Assembly (NCBI GenBank): GCA_020025095.1
Contig: JAHHSS010000001.1
Coordinates: forward strand, 1-55,586
DNA: 55,586 bases
DNA from: Peptostreptococcus sp.
GTDB taxonomy: Bacteria; Bacillota; Clostridia; Peptostreptococcales; Peptostreptococcaceae
Reading direction: 5' to 3'
Part shown: positions 15,244 through 25,700 of the stretch, piece by piece
Position numbering within the stretch: position 1 is the stretch's first letter
Layout of the letters: each line of letters opens with the position of its first letter
Made by a program: the position numbers and the translations under genes
Notes under the pieces: generated by a model
What the model saw: only the letters and a program-made list of their open reading frames with translations
Database searches by the model: none
What the model was told of the DNA's origin: nothing

Positions 15244-16674
15244 TTATTTTAAATAATTATTTTGAAAAAATCTTATTTTATCACTTAATTTATCCTTGTT
15301 AGATATAGCATGTAGGGATTTCACTTTACTTCTAATTTCTACTAATAAATCTAAAACACCTTCTGATGTAACGTTAGATTCAATATATCCTATCATTTCT
15401 GTAAACTTCTTCTGGCATAAAGGAAATTGTAACTTACTCCTTATTGATTCATCCATAAAAGAAGTTAATGCAATAAATGATTGCTTTGCATCAAAATTTT
15501 TAATTAATTCAGTATAAATAGGATTTGCCGCCCATGCTTCTCCACTCCCATTAGTCAAAAATACAGATACTATTACTTTGACATACTGGAAATTCATTTG
15601 TGGAGGAATAGTACCATGATCACCTACTACAGCACGCAATTGTCTTGCAAATGAAGGTTCATTATAAAAATTATTGAAACTATTGTGAGCCATCATTAAA
15701 TTTTCTAAAGACATTTTAATTATAGGAGTTTTTACTGTATCTGGTAAATAAGACATTCCTCCCACAACTTCTAAGAACCTCTTTGCTTCATTTTTAGTTT
15801 GGTTATCTCCATTTGCCAAAAATGTTGCATATCTAATACCAAAATCCGATTTTACTTCTTCAGATATTATTTGCCATAATTCAGGAGCTAAATTATTTAT
15901 GTTACTTCTTGTCTGCTGACTTGTTCTTTCATCAATGTATATACCAAAAAAGCCCTTTGCCAATGCATCAGCTTTTTCAATACTTAATTCGGTAAAAAAT
16001 GGAATTATCATTGAAGCTTGTACATCATCAATCACTTCGGACTTAATATTTGCTAACAGTTGGCCTATTTTAACTTGTATACTTGATGGTGGGGTTGCGA
16101 TCACTTCTTTAATACATATTTCTAACCACGAAATTAAATTTAGCCCTGTTAATTCTGCTTGATTAGGATGTGCTGCACTTGCCCAATTCCTCATATATCG
16201 TATGAAGTCTAAATGCTTATATCCTATTTGTGTAATTAAGCCAATTTCCAATGCCCCCTTAATTAAATCAAAATCATCTAACTTCAATAAGTCTTCTGGT
16301 GAAGTAAATTGTTTTCTTCTCTCATCACTTATTACAACATCATAGAAATACTTAATATCTCCGTTTATAACTCTAATCCTTAATTGTTTAATTGTTTCAT
16401 CCCATAAATAATTTAATGCTGCATCAAATAGCCCCGTCGATACTGCAACAAAAAATTTGGACAAATAATATGATTCCCTAATTAATTCATTATTCATCTT
16501 ATCAATAACAAACGGAAGATTTGCTATTGCAATTTTCCGTTCATCTAATGAAGATAAAACATTTTCTGTTGGTAACCCAACCGCTTGTAAAACTGATAAA
16601 TACATATTATTTGAATCTTGTATAATTTGTGTTATCTCATTCTGATTGTTCCTAATTGATAATCCAGTTTCCAT
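15244..16674 (-). CDS. HEPN-motif protein of a putative defence operon
   Basis: This 476-residue protein is not confidently assigned to a named family. It carries RYMRNWASAAHPNQAE, in which Arg162-Asn163 and His169 form the Rx6H signature of HEPN ribonucleases (RN...AHP form). The rest is helical. There is no signal peptide or membrane segment, so it is probably cytosolic. It starts behind GGAGGGAAAAATTT, 16 bp after the AbiJ-like gene stops, and forms one operon with it and an HTH gene. A role as an RNase toxin in abortive infection is inferred. It could also be a RiPP-unrelated accessory gene. It runs convergently into relaxase. Confidence 0.6.
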   Translation of the reverse strand: METGLSIRNNQNEITQIIQDSNNMYLSVLQAVGLPTENVLSSLDERKIAIANLPFVIDKMNNELIRESYYLSKFFVAVSTGLFDAALNYLWDETIKQLRIRVINGDIKYFYDVVISDERRKQFTSPEDLLKLDDFDLIKGALEIGLITQIGYKHLDFIRYMRNWASAAHPNQAELTGLNLISWLEICIKEVIATPPSSIQVKIGQLLANIKSEVIDDVQASMIIPFFTELSIEKADALAKGFFGIYIDERTSQQTRSNINNLAPELWQIISEEVKSDFGIRYATFLANGDNQTKNEAKRFLEVVGGMSYLPDTVKTPIIKMSLENLMMAHNSFNNFYNEPSFARQLRAVVGDHGTIPPQMNFQYVKVIVSVFLTNGSGEAWAANPIYTELIKNFDAKQSFIALTSFMDESIRSKLQFPLCQKKFTEMIGYIESNVTSEGVLDLLVEIRSKVKSLHAISNKDKLSDKIRFFQNNYLK

Positions 16675-16690
16675 AAATTTTTCCCTCCTT

Positions 16691-17965
16691 TTAAATTGCT
16701 TTTAGTAGTATAGATATTAACGATAAGCATCTTTTATAAAAATATTCATAATGTAAATCATTTGAAATATCCGCTTTATTTTTCTCATGATGTCTTATAC
16801 GATAGTTATTTCCAATATCCGTCAAAGTTTTGAATTCAACATCAAACATCATTTTGATATTTTCATTTCCAAAGCTTATATCTTTAATAATTTTTTCTGC
16901 TGATTTTTTCTTATTCAAAGTAGGATAATAGTAAGTTTTAATTCTTTCAAAAGCATCCCATATTTTTTCAACAGCATAAGAGTACTTCCCTTTTCTATAC
17001 AAGTCATCAGCCGTTGTAATTAACTCTTCAATACCTACTTCACCAATTCTTATAGAAGAATCAAGTTCTATTGCTTTATTATTGGTTGAATGTATTTCTC
17101 CACTCTTAAGCTCTATACTAATATCATTTAATTTAAAGATAGTATTTATTTCTTTTTCAAATTTTTCAGATTCAGTAATGTGACTACTAAAACTTTCAAT
17201 AACATCAAATACAGTTAATGGTGAAGTTCCCTCCTGAAAATCCTTAAACGCTTTTATTTCAACAAGATCTTTACCAACATAATGTTTCGGTATATAAAAT
17301 TTATTAATATCTTCTAAAACATACTCACTACTATATTTTGTATAATTCCAGTTGGTTTCATCAGTTAAGTAAAATACTTCATCATACTCATTCATCACCT
17401 TAAAAAGTCGATGTCTCACCACATTAGGAAGCTTAACACTAATTTTTTTATTTGTTATTAGATGTTTATTTCTTTCCGAAAAAGGAATATACATATCTGG
17501 CCTCACTCTATATATTTTCCAGCTAAAGATATCTCTTCCGGACAATTTACTTGTAGCAACTATCTCATAACCATCTTCTTTTAGTAAAGCATTTATTCTT
17601 TCTAAATATCTTTCCCAAGCTCCATTTTCATCCCTCACTTCTGGATGAAATACTTCGCAAATAAAATTAAGCAAAATATTATCTTCACCATCAAACAGTT
17701 GAAATCTTTCGTCCTCGAATATCCAATCGTCTGGATAATCTCCATTATGTGTATGCATTATAATTTCTTCTTCTGCATTATCAACTCTTGAATCTCTACT
17801 TTCCCAATCTGCTAAGTTATACAATCTTTTCAAAAATTCAACAATATCAAATCGACCATAATAAGGGTAAAATATATTTTCTGTTATTAACCAATTATCT
17901 TCGGTTATTCCTTTTTTGAATAAATCAAAAATATCTCGTCTTGTAACACCTGTAATTTTATTCAA
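16691..17965 (-). CDS. AbiJ-like abortive infection protein
   Basis: This 424-residue protein resembles the AbiJ N-terminal-domain-4 group. The opening TGVTRRDIFDLFKKGITED, the NWLITENIFYPYYGRFDIVE block and FICEVFHPEVRDENGAWE (about 110) match that domain as I remember it. The C-terminal part (about 320-424: SYAVEKIWDAFERIKTYY, KKSAEKII and NYRIRHHEKNK) looks like a HEPN fold with an Arg/His-rich loop (Arg389 to His393). Such proteins arrest phage-infected cells, probably through RNA cleavage. The start is TTG 17965, seven bases after GAGGAGG; an ATG in that spacer is out of frame. It is second in an HTH/AbiJ/HEPN operon. Confidence 0.65.
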   Translation of the reverse strand: MNKITGVTRRDIFDLFKKGITEDNWLITENIFYPYYGRFDIVEFLKRLYNLADWESRDSRVDNAEEEIIMHTHNGDYPDDWIFEDERFQLFDGEDNILLNFICEVFHPEVRDENGAWERYLERINALLKEDGYEIVATSKLSGRDIFSWKIYRVRPDMYIPFSERNKHLITNKKISVKLPNVVRHRLFKVMNEYDEVFYLTDETNWNYTKYSSEYVLEDINKFYIPKHYVGKDLVEIKAFKDFQEGTSPLTVFDVIESFSSHITESEKFEKEINTIFKLNDISIELKSGEIHSTNNKAIELDSSIRIGEVGIEELITTADDLYRKGKYSYAVEKIWDAFERIKTYYYPTLNKKKSAEKIIKDISFGNENIKMMFDVEFKTLTDIGNNYRIRHHEKNKADISNDLHYEYFYKRCLSLISILLKAI

Positions 17966-17982
17966 AGCATAACCTCCTCATA

Positions 17983-18189
17983 TTAAATTTTCACACATTC
18001 TACTATTTCCTCAATATCACAATCGAAAGCATTGCAAATTCTAAGCAAAACATCCGTAGTTACATTTTGCCCATTTTTTATTTTATAGAATGTGCTTTTA
18101 CTAACTTTTGCCTTTTCCATCAATTCATTATTTGTCATATCTAAATCAATCAGTTTTTTGAACAATCTTTTATAACTAAAAACCCTCAT
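17983..18189 (-). CDS. XRE/Cro-type HTH regulator of the defence operon
   Basis: This 68-residue protein consists of one Cro/C1-type helix-turn-helix: LFKKLIDLDMTNNELMEKAK, then VSKSTFYKIKNG, then LLRICNAFDCDIEEIVE. It probably represses its own operon, keeping the downstream AbiJ-like and HEPN-motif genes low until needed. The start is ATG 18189 behind GGAGG. It lies 17 bp before the AbiJ-like gene. An IS200-type element is inserted just upstream. Confidence 0.88.
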   Translation of the reverse strand: MRVFSYKRLFKKLIDLDMTNNELMEKAKVSKSTFYKIKNGQNVTTDVLLRICNAFDCDIEEIVECVKI

Positions 18190-18293
18190 TCTATTCCTCC
18201 GTTCAATAAAACTATATTTGTTACATTATACCATAAAATATCCTTTTTGAATAAATATATTCTCTTTATTCGAACTTACGCAAATAAAATCAT

Positions 18294-18435
18294 AACCACC
18301 CGTCCAACGGGTGGTTTGCTCCAGGGCTATAAGCCCAAGTATTACCGGCTAGCGTCTAAAGGCGCTAGCTTTAACTTTGTTCAAGCTACCTGCCCTTGTC
18401 ACTTTTGCTCTCCCCTAAAGGGGATTTCGTATTAC
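18294..18435. repeat. Structured downstream end of the IS200 element
   Basis: Five consecutive stem-loops lie within 150 bp: the 10-bp ACCACCCG...CGGGTGGT end hairpin, GGGCTATAAGCCC, GCTAGCGTC...GGCGCTAGC, TCCCCTAAAGGGGA and, at the gene end, ACCCTTAAAAGGGT. This density is high for a 150-bp stretch and resembles the structured right ends of IS605-type elements that encode guide-like RNAs, although no tnpB is present. Confidence 0.55.
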
Positions 18436-18438
18436 TTT

Positions 18439-18894
18439 CTAACCCTTAAAAGGGTCTTCATATTCTCTTACACTCAATTTATCCATCGCTATATCATGCT
18501 TTTCTTGCTCTTGAATATATTTCTTTATTGTTGCTTCGTTTAATCCAACCGTACTTACATAATATCCTTCCGCCCAAAAATGTCTATTCCCAAACTTATA
18601 TTTTAAATTTGCATGCTTATCAAACAACATTAATGCACTTTTCCCTTTTAAGTACCCCATAAAACTTGAAACACTTATCTTTGGTGGAATACTTACAAGT
18701 GTATGTACATGATCCGGCATTAAATGTCCTTCTATTATTTCTACTCCTTTATATGCACACAATTGTTTTATTATATCTCTAACACTTCCTTTGTATTGAT
18801 TATATATAATTTTTCGTCTATACTTTGGAGTGAACACTATGTGATATTTACACATCCATTTTGTGTGAGATAAACTATTAGTTTTGTTAGCCAT
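18439..18894 (-). CDS. tnpA: IS200-type Y1 transposase TnpA
   Basis: This 151-residue Y1 transposase has the HUH pair in MPDHVHTLVSIP (about 65) and the C-terminal catalytic tyrosine in KKYIQEQEKHD (about 127). It moves the element as single-stranded DNA at replication forks. The start is ATG 18894 (MANKTNSL). The ribosome binding site AAAGGTGATTTTA can be paired with an upstream complementary arm (see the regulatory entry). The length is normal for IS200. There is no accessory tnpB. Confidence 0.93.
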   Translation of the reverse strand: MANKTNSLSHTKWMCKYHIVFTPKYRRKIIYNQYKGSVRDIIKQLCAYKGVEIIEGHLMPDHVHTLVSIPPKISVSSFMGYLKGKSALMLFDKHANLKYKFGNRHFWAEGYYVSTVGLNEATIKKYIQEQEKHDIAMDKLSVREYEDPFKG

Positions 18895-18895
18895 T

Positions 18896-18959
18896 AAAAT
18901 CACCTTTCTTTCTATTATTTGTAGCCTGAACAACTACATTATATCGAAATGGTGATTTT
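18896..18959 (-). promoter_or_regulatory. RBS-sequestering stem and promoter of tnpA
   Basis: AAAATCACC (18896-18904) and GGTGATTTT (18951-18959) are exact inverted repeats. The arm nearer the gene is the Shine-Dalgarno region. The -10 element TATAAT (18938-18943) lies between the arms. RNA started from the element's own promoter lacks the upstream arm, whereas readthrough RNA carries both and would hide the RBS. This is inferred from sequence and is consistent with known IS200/IS10 protection from outside transcription. Confidence 0.65.
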
Positions 18960-19044
18960 TTTGTATAACAAATCGTTTCCGCACCCGCATAGCAGGTGGT
19001 TTAATGTTTCGTCCGCTATTGCGTACTCAACAGGCTTAAAGCCA

Positions 19045-19081
19045 ATAAAAAGAGTCGGTGCAGTCCTAAGACCACACCGAC
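19045..19081 (-). terminator. Intrinsic terminator after the SSB-like gene
   Basis: On the minus strand GTCGGTG and CACCGAC pair around a 14-nt loop and are followed by a T-rich run (CTTTTTATT). It lies 12 bp after the gene ending at 19093 and should close the helicase-SSB transcript. Confidence 0.8.
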
Positions 19082-19092
19082 CATAAATTTAT

Positions 19093-19752
19093 TTATCTCT
19101 CAGCTTCTTTGGAAGCTTCTTTCTTTTCAGTAGGCTTTGCTTTTTCTTCTGCCTTAAACTTCTTGATTGCTCCAAGTACGGATTCTTTCTTTTCTTCTTG
19201 TCCTTTCATCTGTTCTTTTGCCTTTAAGAGTTTTGAAGAAAGTATCCTGATGTTAGTATGTTCCTTGCCGTTATCATCAACGGAAGTTCTAATCTGTCCA
19301 AAAAGCTTAACAAAATCTCCCTGCTTAAAGTCCTTTGACAGATCACCCTTTTCTCCGTATGCGGAGCAATTATTATATACCTTATTTCCCTCATCATCTT
19401 TAGATGCCATAGAGAAATTGACTACCTTAAAGGTTTCTCCATTCTTATTTTCCCTTTCAACTATATCGACCTTTCCTACAATATTTCCGACTATATTTAT
19501 AAAGTTATCTTTCTCCTCTTGAACATAAGGCAGGTCTTTTATCTGCCCCTGTTCTCTTAAATCTTCAATCATGTAATCAAATTCCTCATGCAATAAATTA
19601 ACGGTGTCATTGTCCATATAAGCGTCATAGAGTTTGTCCAAAGCACTTTCATCGTTGATACCTTTTTCCACACTTATAATCGCCTTTACAAAGTCCTTGT
19701 GATTATCGTTGACCATATCTTCTATTTTATTTCTCATTGTTTTGTAACCCAT
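19093..19752 (-). CDS. SSB/OB-fold protein of the ICE DNA-processing module
   Basis: This 219-residue protein has a helical N-terminal part (about 1-70) and an SSB-like OB domain (about 75-170) with NIVGNIVGKVDIVERENKNG, VVNFSMASKD and NNCSAYGEKGDLSKDFKQGDFV. The C-terminal tail is Lys/Glu-rich. It probably protects transferred single strands and is common next to the giant helicase in this ICE family. ATG 19752 is preferred because AAAGGAG lies 9 bp upstream; the earlier ATG (19770) overlaps that site. It shares the xNCxAYGEK motif with the second SSB-like gene at 41 kb. Confidence 0.82.
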   Translation of the reverse strand: MGYKTMRNKIEDMVNDNHKDFVKAIISVEKGINDESALDKLYDAYMDNDTVNLLHEEFDYMIEDLREQGQIKDLPYVQEEKDNFINIVGNIVGKVDIVERENKNGETFKVVNFSMASKDDEGNKVYNNCSAYGEKGDLSKDFKQGDFVKLFGQIRTSVDDNGKEHTNIRILSSKLLKAKEQMKGQEEKKESVLGAIKKFKAEEKAKPTEKKEASKEAER

Positions 19753-19777
19753 GTTTTTATCTCCTTTCATGGTAAAA

Positions 19778-19793
19778 GGGAGGTTGCCCTCCC
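19778..19793 (-). terminator. GNRA hairpin between helicase and SSB genes
   Basis: GGGAGG-GCAA-CCTCCC is a perfect 6-bp stem with a GNRA-type loop, followed by TTTTACC on the minus strand. It lies 2 bp after the helicase stop and about 25 bp before the SSB start, so it may limit readthrough into SSB. Confidence 0.7.
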
Positions 19794-19794
19794 C

Positions 19795-22700
19795 TTATCT
19801 TAAAATTTCCTGTTCTTTTGTTTTTTGTTTTTCTTCTGTTTTGCTTTCATTTTGATAGGCTCTTATCTGCCCTAAAATAGATGGCTTATCATCTGATTTT
19901 TGTGCAGTTTCTTCTTTGCTATGAAGATTGTCCTCCACATCATAAGTTGACTCAAAATAATCACTGTCCTTAAAGTCATTGTCATATCTATCAGGAATAC
20001 CATCATTATCGAGGTCTTTTGCAAGCGGATCATAGAAGTTTCCTTCATCATCAATATCAAGCCCAAGTGCTGCCTTTAAGTCCTCTGAGTCTATATAAGT
20101 TAAATCTTCAAAAGAGGATAACTCAATTTCATTTTTCATATTCCTTAGAGCTTCATTTTCTCCTTTATTCTCATAATCAAAGCTCTCTGTTTTGATAGTC
20201 GTATCATCAATATATTGTGTCCATGTCTTATCCTCTAAATTAAGCTCATACTGAATACCATGTCTTTCATCAGGTGTAGTAGTATAGGCAATGCCTATGT
20301 GCTTTAAGTCCGGATACAGGATACCAAACTCATCATAACTATGATTTTCTTCATACTCTCTGTTACAAAAATCAATGATTGCCCTTTTTACATCTTCTAC
20401 AAGGGGATTATCATTTTTCATTTCTTCTACTTCCCCCATATCAAGGAGCTTATTTAACTCTGCAAGTCTTAACACTTTACTTTTCAACTCATCTGCTTTT
20501 TCAAAAGGCTTTTTTAATTCTTCTTTTGCATTTTCCAGTTGTTCCTTTGTGCTGATAAGCTTTTCTTCAAGCCTGTTTAATTTCTCAGGCATTTTCTCAA
20601 GAGCATTATCAAGTCTTATAATGTTACCGTCCGCACTTGTTCCAAGCTCTCCTGAATGCTTTGTAGCACCATTTAGGCTAAAACTATGTTCATTAGTAAA
20701 GAAGTTATAGCTTACCTCTAAGTCCATATTACGGTACTTTCCTATCACCTTGCTTTCATTGATTTTAACCTTTGAAATCGCTTCAAGCAGTTTTTCTCCT
20801 GCTTCTTTTTTGTCTGTTATTTTTTCGCCGTTAATGGTTATGGAAGTAAACTTTTCCTCACCTATCGCTTTGGGTTCTACACTCGCTATATCATTCTTAA
20901 CAGCTTCAATGAATTTTTCCGTTCTTGCGATTTCTTCAGGATAATTTTTCGCCACCTTATCCTCTAATCTGTAACGGTTAGACTTATAATTTGCTTCTAG
21001 CATTTTAAGTTTCGTAACCTCATTATCCAAATCCATCTTTTCTTTAATCTTCGGATCACCGGTGGCAAGAGCCTTAATCTCTGCATAGTTAAGGGAGCTT
21101 TCGTCTACATCTTCGGCAACTCTGACAGGTGTTTTACTTGTCATAATCTGTGAAATGAACTTTTGTTTATTTTCTATGGTCTGCCACAAATACGCATCAA
21201 AGGTATTCTCTGTAACATAACGATAAATATTTACTTTCTCATTTTCGTTACCCTGTCTTACAATTCTGCCTGCTCTTTGCTCTAAATCAGCAGGACGCCA
21301 AGGCACATCAAGATCATGTAGTGCAATAAGTTTATTTTGGACATTTGTACCGGATCCCATTTTCTGTGTTGAACCTATTAGGATTCGCACTTCCCCTTTT
21401 CTTACCTTTGCAAATAGTTCATCTTTTTGCTTATCGGAATTTGCCTCATGGATAAAGGCAATTTCTTCTTTTGGTATGCCCATTGCTACAAGTTTTTCTC
21501 TAATATCATCATAAATATTAAACTCTCCATCTCCTTTTGGAGTTGACATATCGGAAAAAAGTAGCTGTGTTGACCTATTTTCTTTCGTTTTATCCCAAAT
21601 GGCAAAGACATTTTTTACGCATACATTTACCTTGCTATCTGGATTATCAGGAAGTAGGGGATTTATCAAACGCTGATCAAGAGCAAGCTTTTTACCATCA
21701 TTGGTAATTTTAAGCATATTATCAACATCAGGCTCAACAACTTTATTTCTTACATCATCTGCCCTTTCAGAAAGGCTCTTTATAATTTCCTTTTGTTCAT
21801 CAGAAGGTTCTGTCTTAATAACTTCATAATTAGCTTCAGGCGTAGGAAGATTAAGCATATCCGCAGTCTGAATGTCTGCAACTTCTTTGAACATACTCAT
21901 AAGCTCAGGCAAGTTATAGAACTTTGAAAATCTTGTTTTCACCCTATACCCTGTGCCTTCAGGCGATAATTCAAAGGAGCTTTGTGTTTCTCCAAAAGTG
22001 GAAGCCCAAGAGTCAAAATGCTCCAAGTGATTTTTCTTTAGGCTCTCATACTGAAGATACCTTTGCATGGTATAAAGCTCCGTCATAGAGTTACTTACAG
22101 GCGTTCCTGTGGCAAATACAATGCCTTTTCCTCCTGTCATTTCATCCATGTAACGGCACTTCATAAACATATCAGAAGACTTAAAGGCTTCTGACTGTCC
22201 GATACCTGCAACATTTCTCATTTTGGTATAGAGATAAAGGTTCTTGTAATTATGTGCCTCGTCAACAAAGAGCTTATCAACTCCTAATTCCTCAAAAGTA
22301 ATCACATCGTCTTTCTTAAAATCATCATTTAATTTCTCAAGCCTTGTCTCCAGTTTTTTCTTTGTTTTTTCAAGCTGTTTTACGGTGAAATTCTGATTTC
22401 TGTCATGCTTGTATTCTTCTACATAGTTTACAATCTCATCAATCTGATCTTGGATGTGCTTTTCCTGATATTCCTTACTCATCGGGATTTTTTCAAACTG
22501 CGTATGTCCTATAACAACCGCATCGTATTCCCCTGTTGCAATCTTGCCGATAAATCTCTTTCGGTTTTTCGGTTCAAAGTCCTTCTTATCAGCCACCATA
22601 ATGTTAGCCGACGGATATAGCTGCATAAACTCACGACCGATTTGCCCTATTAAGTGATTTGGTACAACAAACAGGGACTTACTGCACATTCCAAGCCTTT

Positions 22701-25700
22701 TACTTTCCATTGCAGAAGCGACCATCTCAAAGGTCTTTCCACTGCCTACTACATGGGCAAGCAATGTATTTCCTCCATAAAGGCTTCTTGCTATGGCATT
22801 TCTTTGATGAGGTCTTAAATCAATCTTTGTATTCATTCCCTCAAATGAAAGATTACTTCCATCATATTCCCTGTTTCGGATGGAGTTAAAACGCTCATTA
22901 TACTGTTTTACAAGGCGGTTTCTTCTTTCCTGATCGTTAAAAATCCAGTTCTTAAATTCTTCTTTTAATAGCTCCTGCTTTTGTCCTGCAAGCATGGTTT
23001 CTTTTTTATTTAAAACTGAAGTCTTTGAACCATCCGGATTTACAATCTGGTCAAATACCTTTGTTTCTTTAAGGTTTAAGGCATCTTCACTGAGCTTATA
23101 GGCATTTACCCTTGATGTACCATAGGTCATTTCAGCAAGGTCATTTCCTCTGTCCCTACTTTTTCCTTCTACATTCCACTCGCTTGTAAGGTTTGAAAAT
23201 TTAACCTTAATATCCCATCTTGCATATCCCGGAGTTTTCAGAGTTTCAAAGATGAATTTCTCAATATCTTTAATCGGTATCCAAGTTGCACCAAGTCTTA
23301 CATTGATTTCACTTGCTTCTAATTCCTTTGGAAGAACTTTGGTAAGCTCTGCTTTTTGATATTCCAAACGGTTCATTTCATAGCTTATCAGCTCTTTTTC
23401 TTTTCCATTCTCAGCATAGCCAAGATGAGGTAGCTCTCTTTCCGTTTGTCTTAATTTTGATAGATAACTATCTACAATGGCAATCTTATCCCTGATATTC
23501 CCACTTAGGTATTCATCCTTTGTTACATAGCCATATTTATAGGAATTGCTGTCATTTGCACAGGCAAAAGGTAAATCGCCATCCTCCAAGTTAAAAGAAA
23601 GTGGTCTATAAAAGTTTTGCTCTTCTCTAATATTTAGGTAGATTTCCCCTCGAAGCTCCTCAATTAAAGTCGGTCTGTCCTTTCCTGTAAGATTTCCCAT
23701 ATAGTCAAAATCCACATAGCCTTTTTCAGATACCGATAAAACAAGAGCTTCTAAAGAAGTATCCACATGGTCTATGACTTTCGCTTTTGTAATGGTTCTT
23801 TTGGAGAAAATATCTCCCTTTGCCTTGAAATTTTCTTCTTCATCAAGGATTTCTATGGAGGAAACAAGCGGGAAGTTACTATCCTCTTTCAATGCTCTGG
23901 TATTGCTTAAATTATTTATAAAACCATGCTTCTTTGAAAAGTTGTCATATACTTCATTCAGTTTTTCCTGTGAAACCTTAATTTTTTCCTCACTAAAATC
24001 TTCCTTCTGCTTGTAAATCACATCTTTTAAAGCAGCATTCAGTTTTAGGTAATCCTTGATTTTTTCTTTGTTTTTATCTGATACTTCCTTTTTGATAAAC
24101 AGAGAGTTTTCTCTGTAATAGACTTCATCATAAATTAATGTATAAGAGAAGTTCTTTACATCATCTGTTGCAGGGATAGATGTTATTTCATCATCCAAAA
24201 GCTCTATTTCTTCATACTTGGCATCTTTTGAAATTCTTTCTCCCGCAATTTCGATACGATCCTTTAAAGAAACCATATTGTTCTCTTGCCCTAAAAAAGC
24301 TATCGGTTCACAAGTTAGAGTTTTCCCAAATCTTCCGCTTACCTCTCGCATAGAACCAAGCACTTGCTCAGGATGATCAACAAAGTATTTATTATATACA
24401 AGTCCGTTTTCATCTTCCGCAAGATGTATCCAGTCCTCATCTCGCTCCAATACACTATCTCTTTTCTTTAGGAAGATAATATCAGAGGTTACTTCTGTAC
24501 CAGCAACGCCCTTAAAAGCATCATTTGGAAGCCTGATTGCTCCTAAAAATTCAGCTCTGGCTGCAAGATAGTGTCTTACACTTTCGTCTTTTTTATCCAT
24601 TGTTCCTGAAGATGTAATAAAGGCGATAACACCGCCGTTTCTTACTTTATCAATGGACTTAGCAAAGAAATAATCGTGGATAAAGAAGTTATTTCGGTTA
24701 TATTCTCTGTCATTTACCTTGTACTCTCCAAATGGAACATTGCCGATAACCGCATCGAAGAAATTATTGGAAAAGGAAGTTTCTTCAAGTCCTTTAATCT
24801 GTATATCACTTTCAGGGTATAGCAGCCTTCCAATACGGCCACTTACCAAGTCAAGCTCTACACCATAAAATTTGGATTTGTTCATTTCATCAGGGATATT
24901 GCCGATAAAGTTTCCAATGCCCATACTTGGCTCAAGGATATTTCCGTTCTTAAATCCCATATCGCAAAGTGTCTTATATATTCCGTCAATAACGGTTTTC
25001 GGTGTGTAAAAGCTCGTTAGAGTTGATTCTCTTGCAGCTTCATATTCAGATCTCGATAGATTCTCTTTTAAGAAAGCTCTTGCTTCTTTCCACTGTCCTT
25101 CCTTACTTTCATCAAAGACATCGGAAAGTCCTCCCCAGCCGACATATTTTGCTAAAACTTCCTGCGCTGTAATATCAAGCTCTCGTTCTCCTTTTCCCAC
25201 TCTGTTAAGCATAGAGATTGCTTCAAGGTTATTGTTTAATCTTTCGCTTGGAGATAACTTTGTAGGAAGCATTTCTTCTGTAATTTTAAAGTTAAATACT
25301 TCTTGTTTAGGCTGAATATCAATCTTTTTATCTTCTAATTGAGTTAATACTTGTTTGATACTTTCCGTATCTTTAGCATCTTCTTCAATCATCTCATTCA
25401 GACTATTTATATATGCTGAAACATTTCCCGCTTTTAAATCACCATAGATTTGATTGATACTATTCAGCCTTTCCTCTGATTCTGTTCCTACGGAATCCGC
25501 ATAATCATAGAGATCAAAATCATAGGCTATCTCATCTATTCTTACTGCAAGGTCATAAAGCTCATCTTTTTTATAGGTCAGATTTTCAAATATTTTATCG
25601 AGGTCACTTTCATTTCTATATGGAATGACATCGGAGCCTATAATCATACCTCCAAGATACTCGGTATTATCCTTGACTGTTACCGTCTTTAAATTACCTC

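Larger units (their letters stand above)
18290..19005 (-). mobile_element. IS200-type insertion sequence (TnpA only)
   Basis: The element has a single Y1 transposase gene and imperfect terminal hairpins in place of inverted repeats. One is AACCACCCGT-CCA-ACGGGTGGTT at 18294-18316. The other is CCGCACCCGC-ATA-GCAGGTGG at about 18979-18998. The ends are approximate, because IS200 elements carry no true terminal repeats. Between tnpA and the 18294 hairpin are at least four further short stem-loops. It lies between the HTH gene and the terminator of the SSB gene and interrupts no visible ORF. Confidence 0.85.

Noticed and set aside
20375..24016. Several plus-strand ORFs opposite the helicase
   Set aside because: They are Ser/Phe/Leu-rich shadows of a Lys/Glu-rich gene on the minus strand and have no ribosome binding sites.
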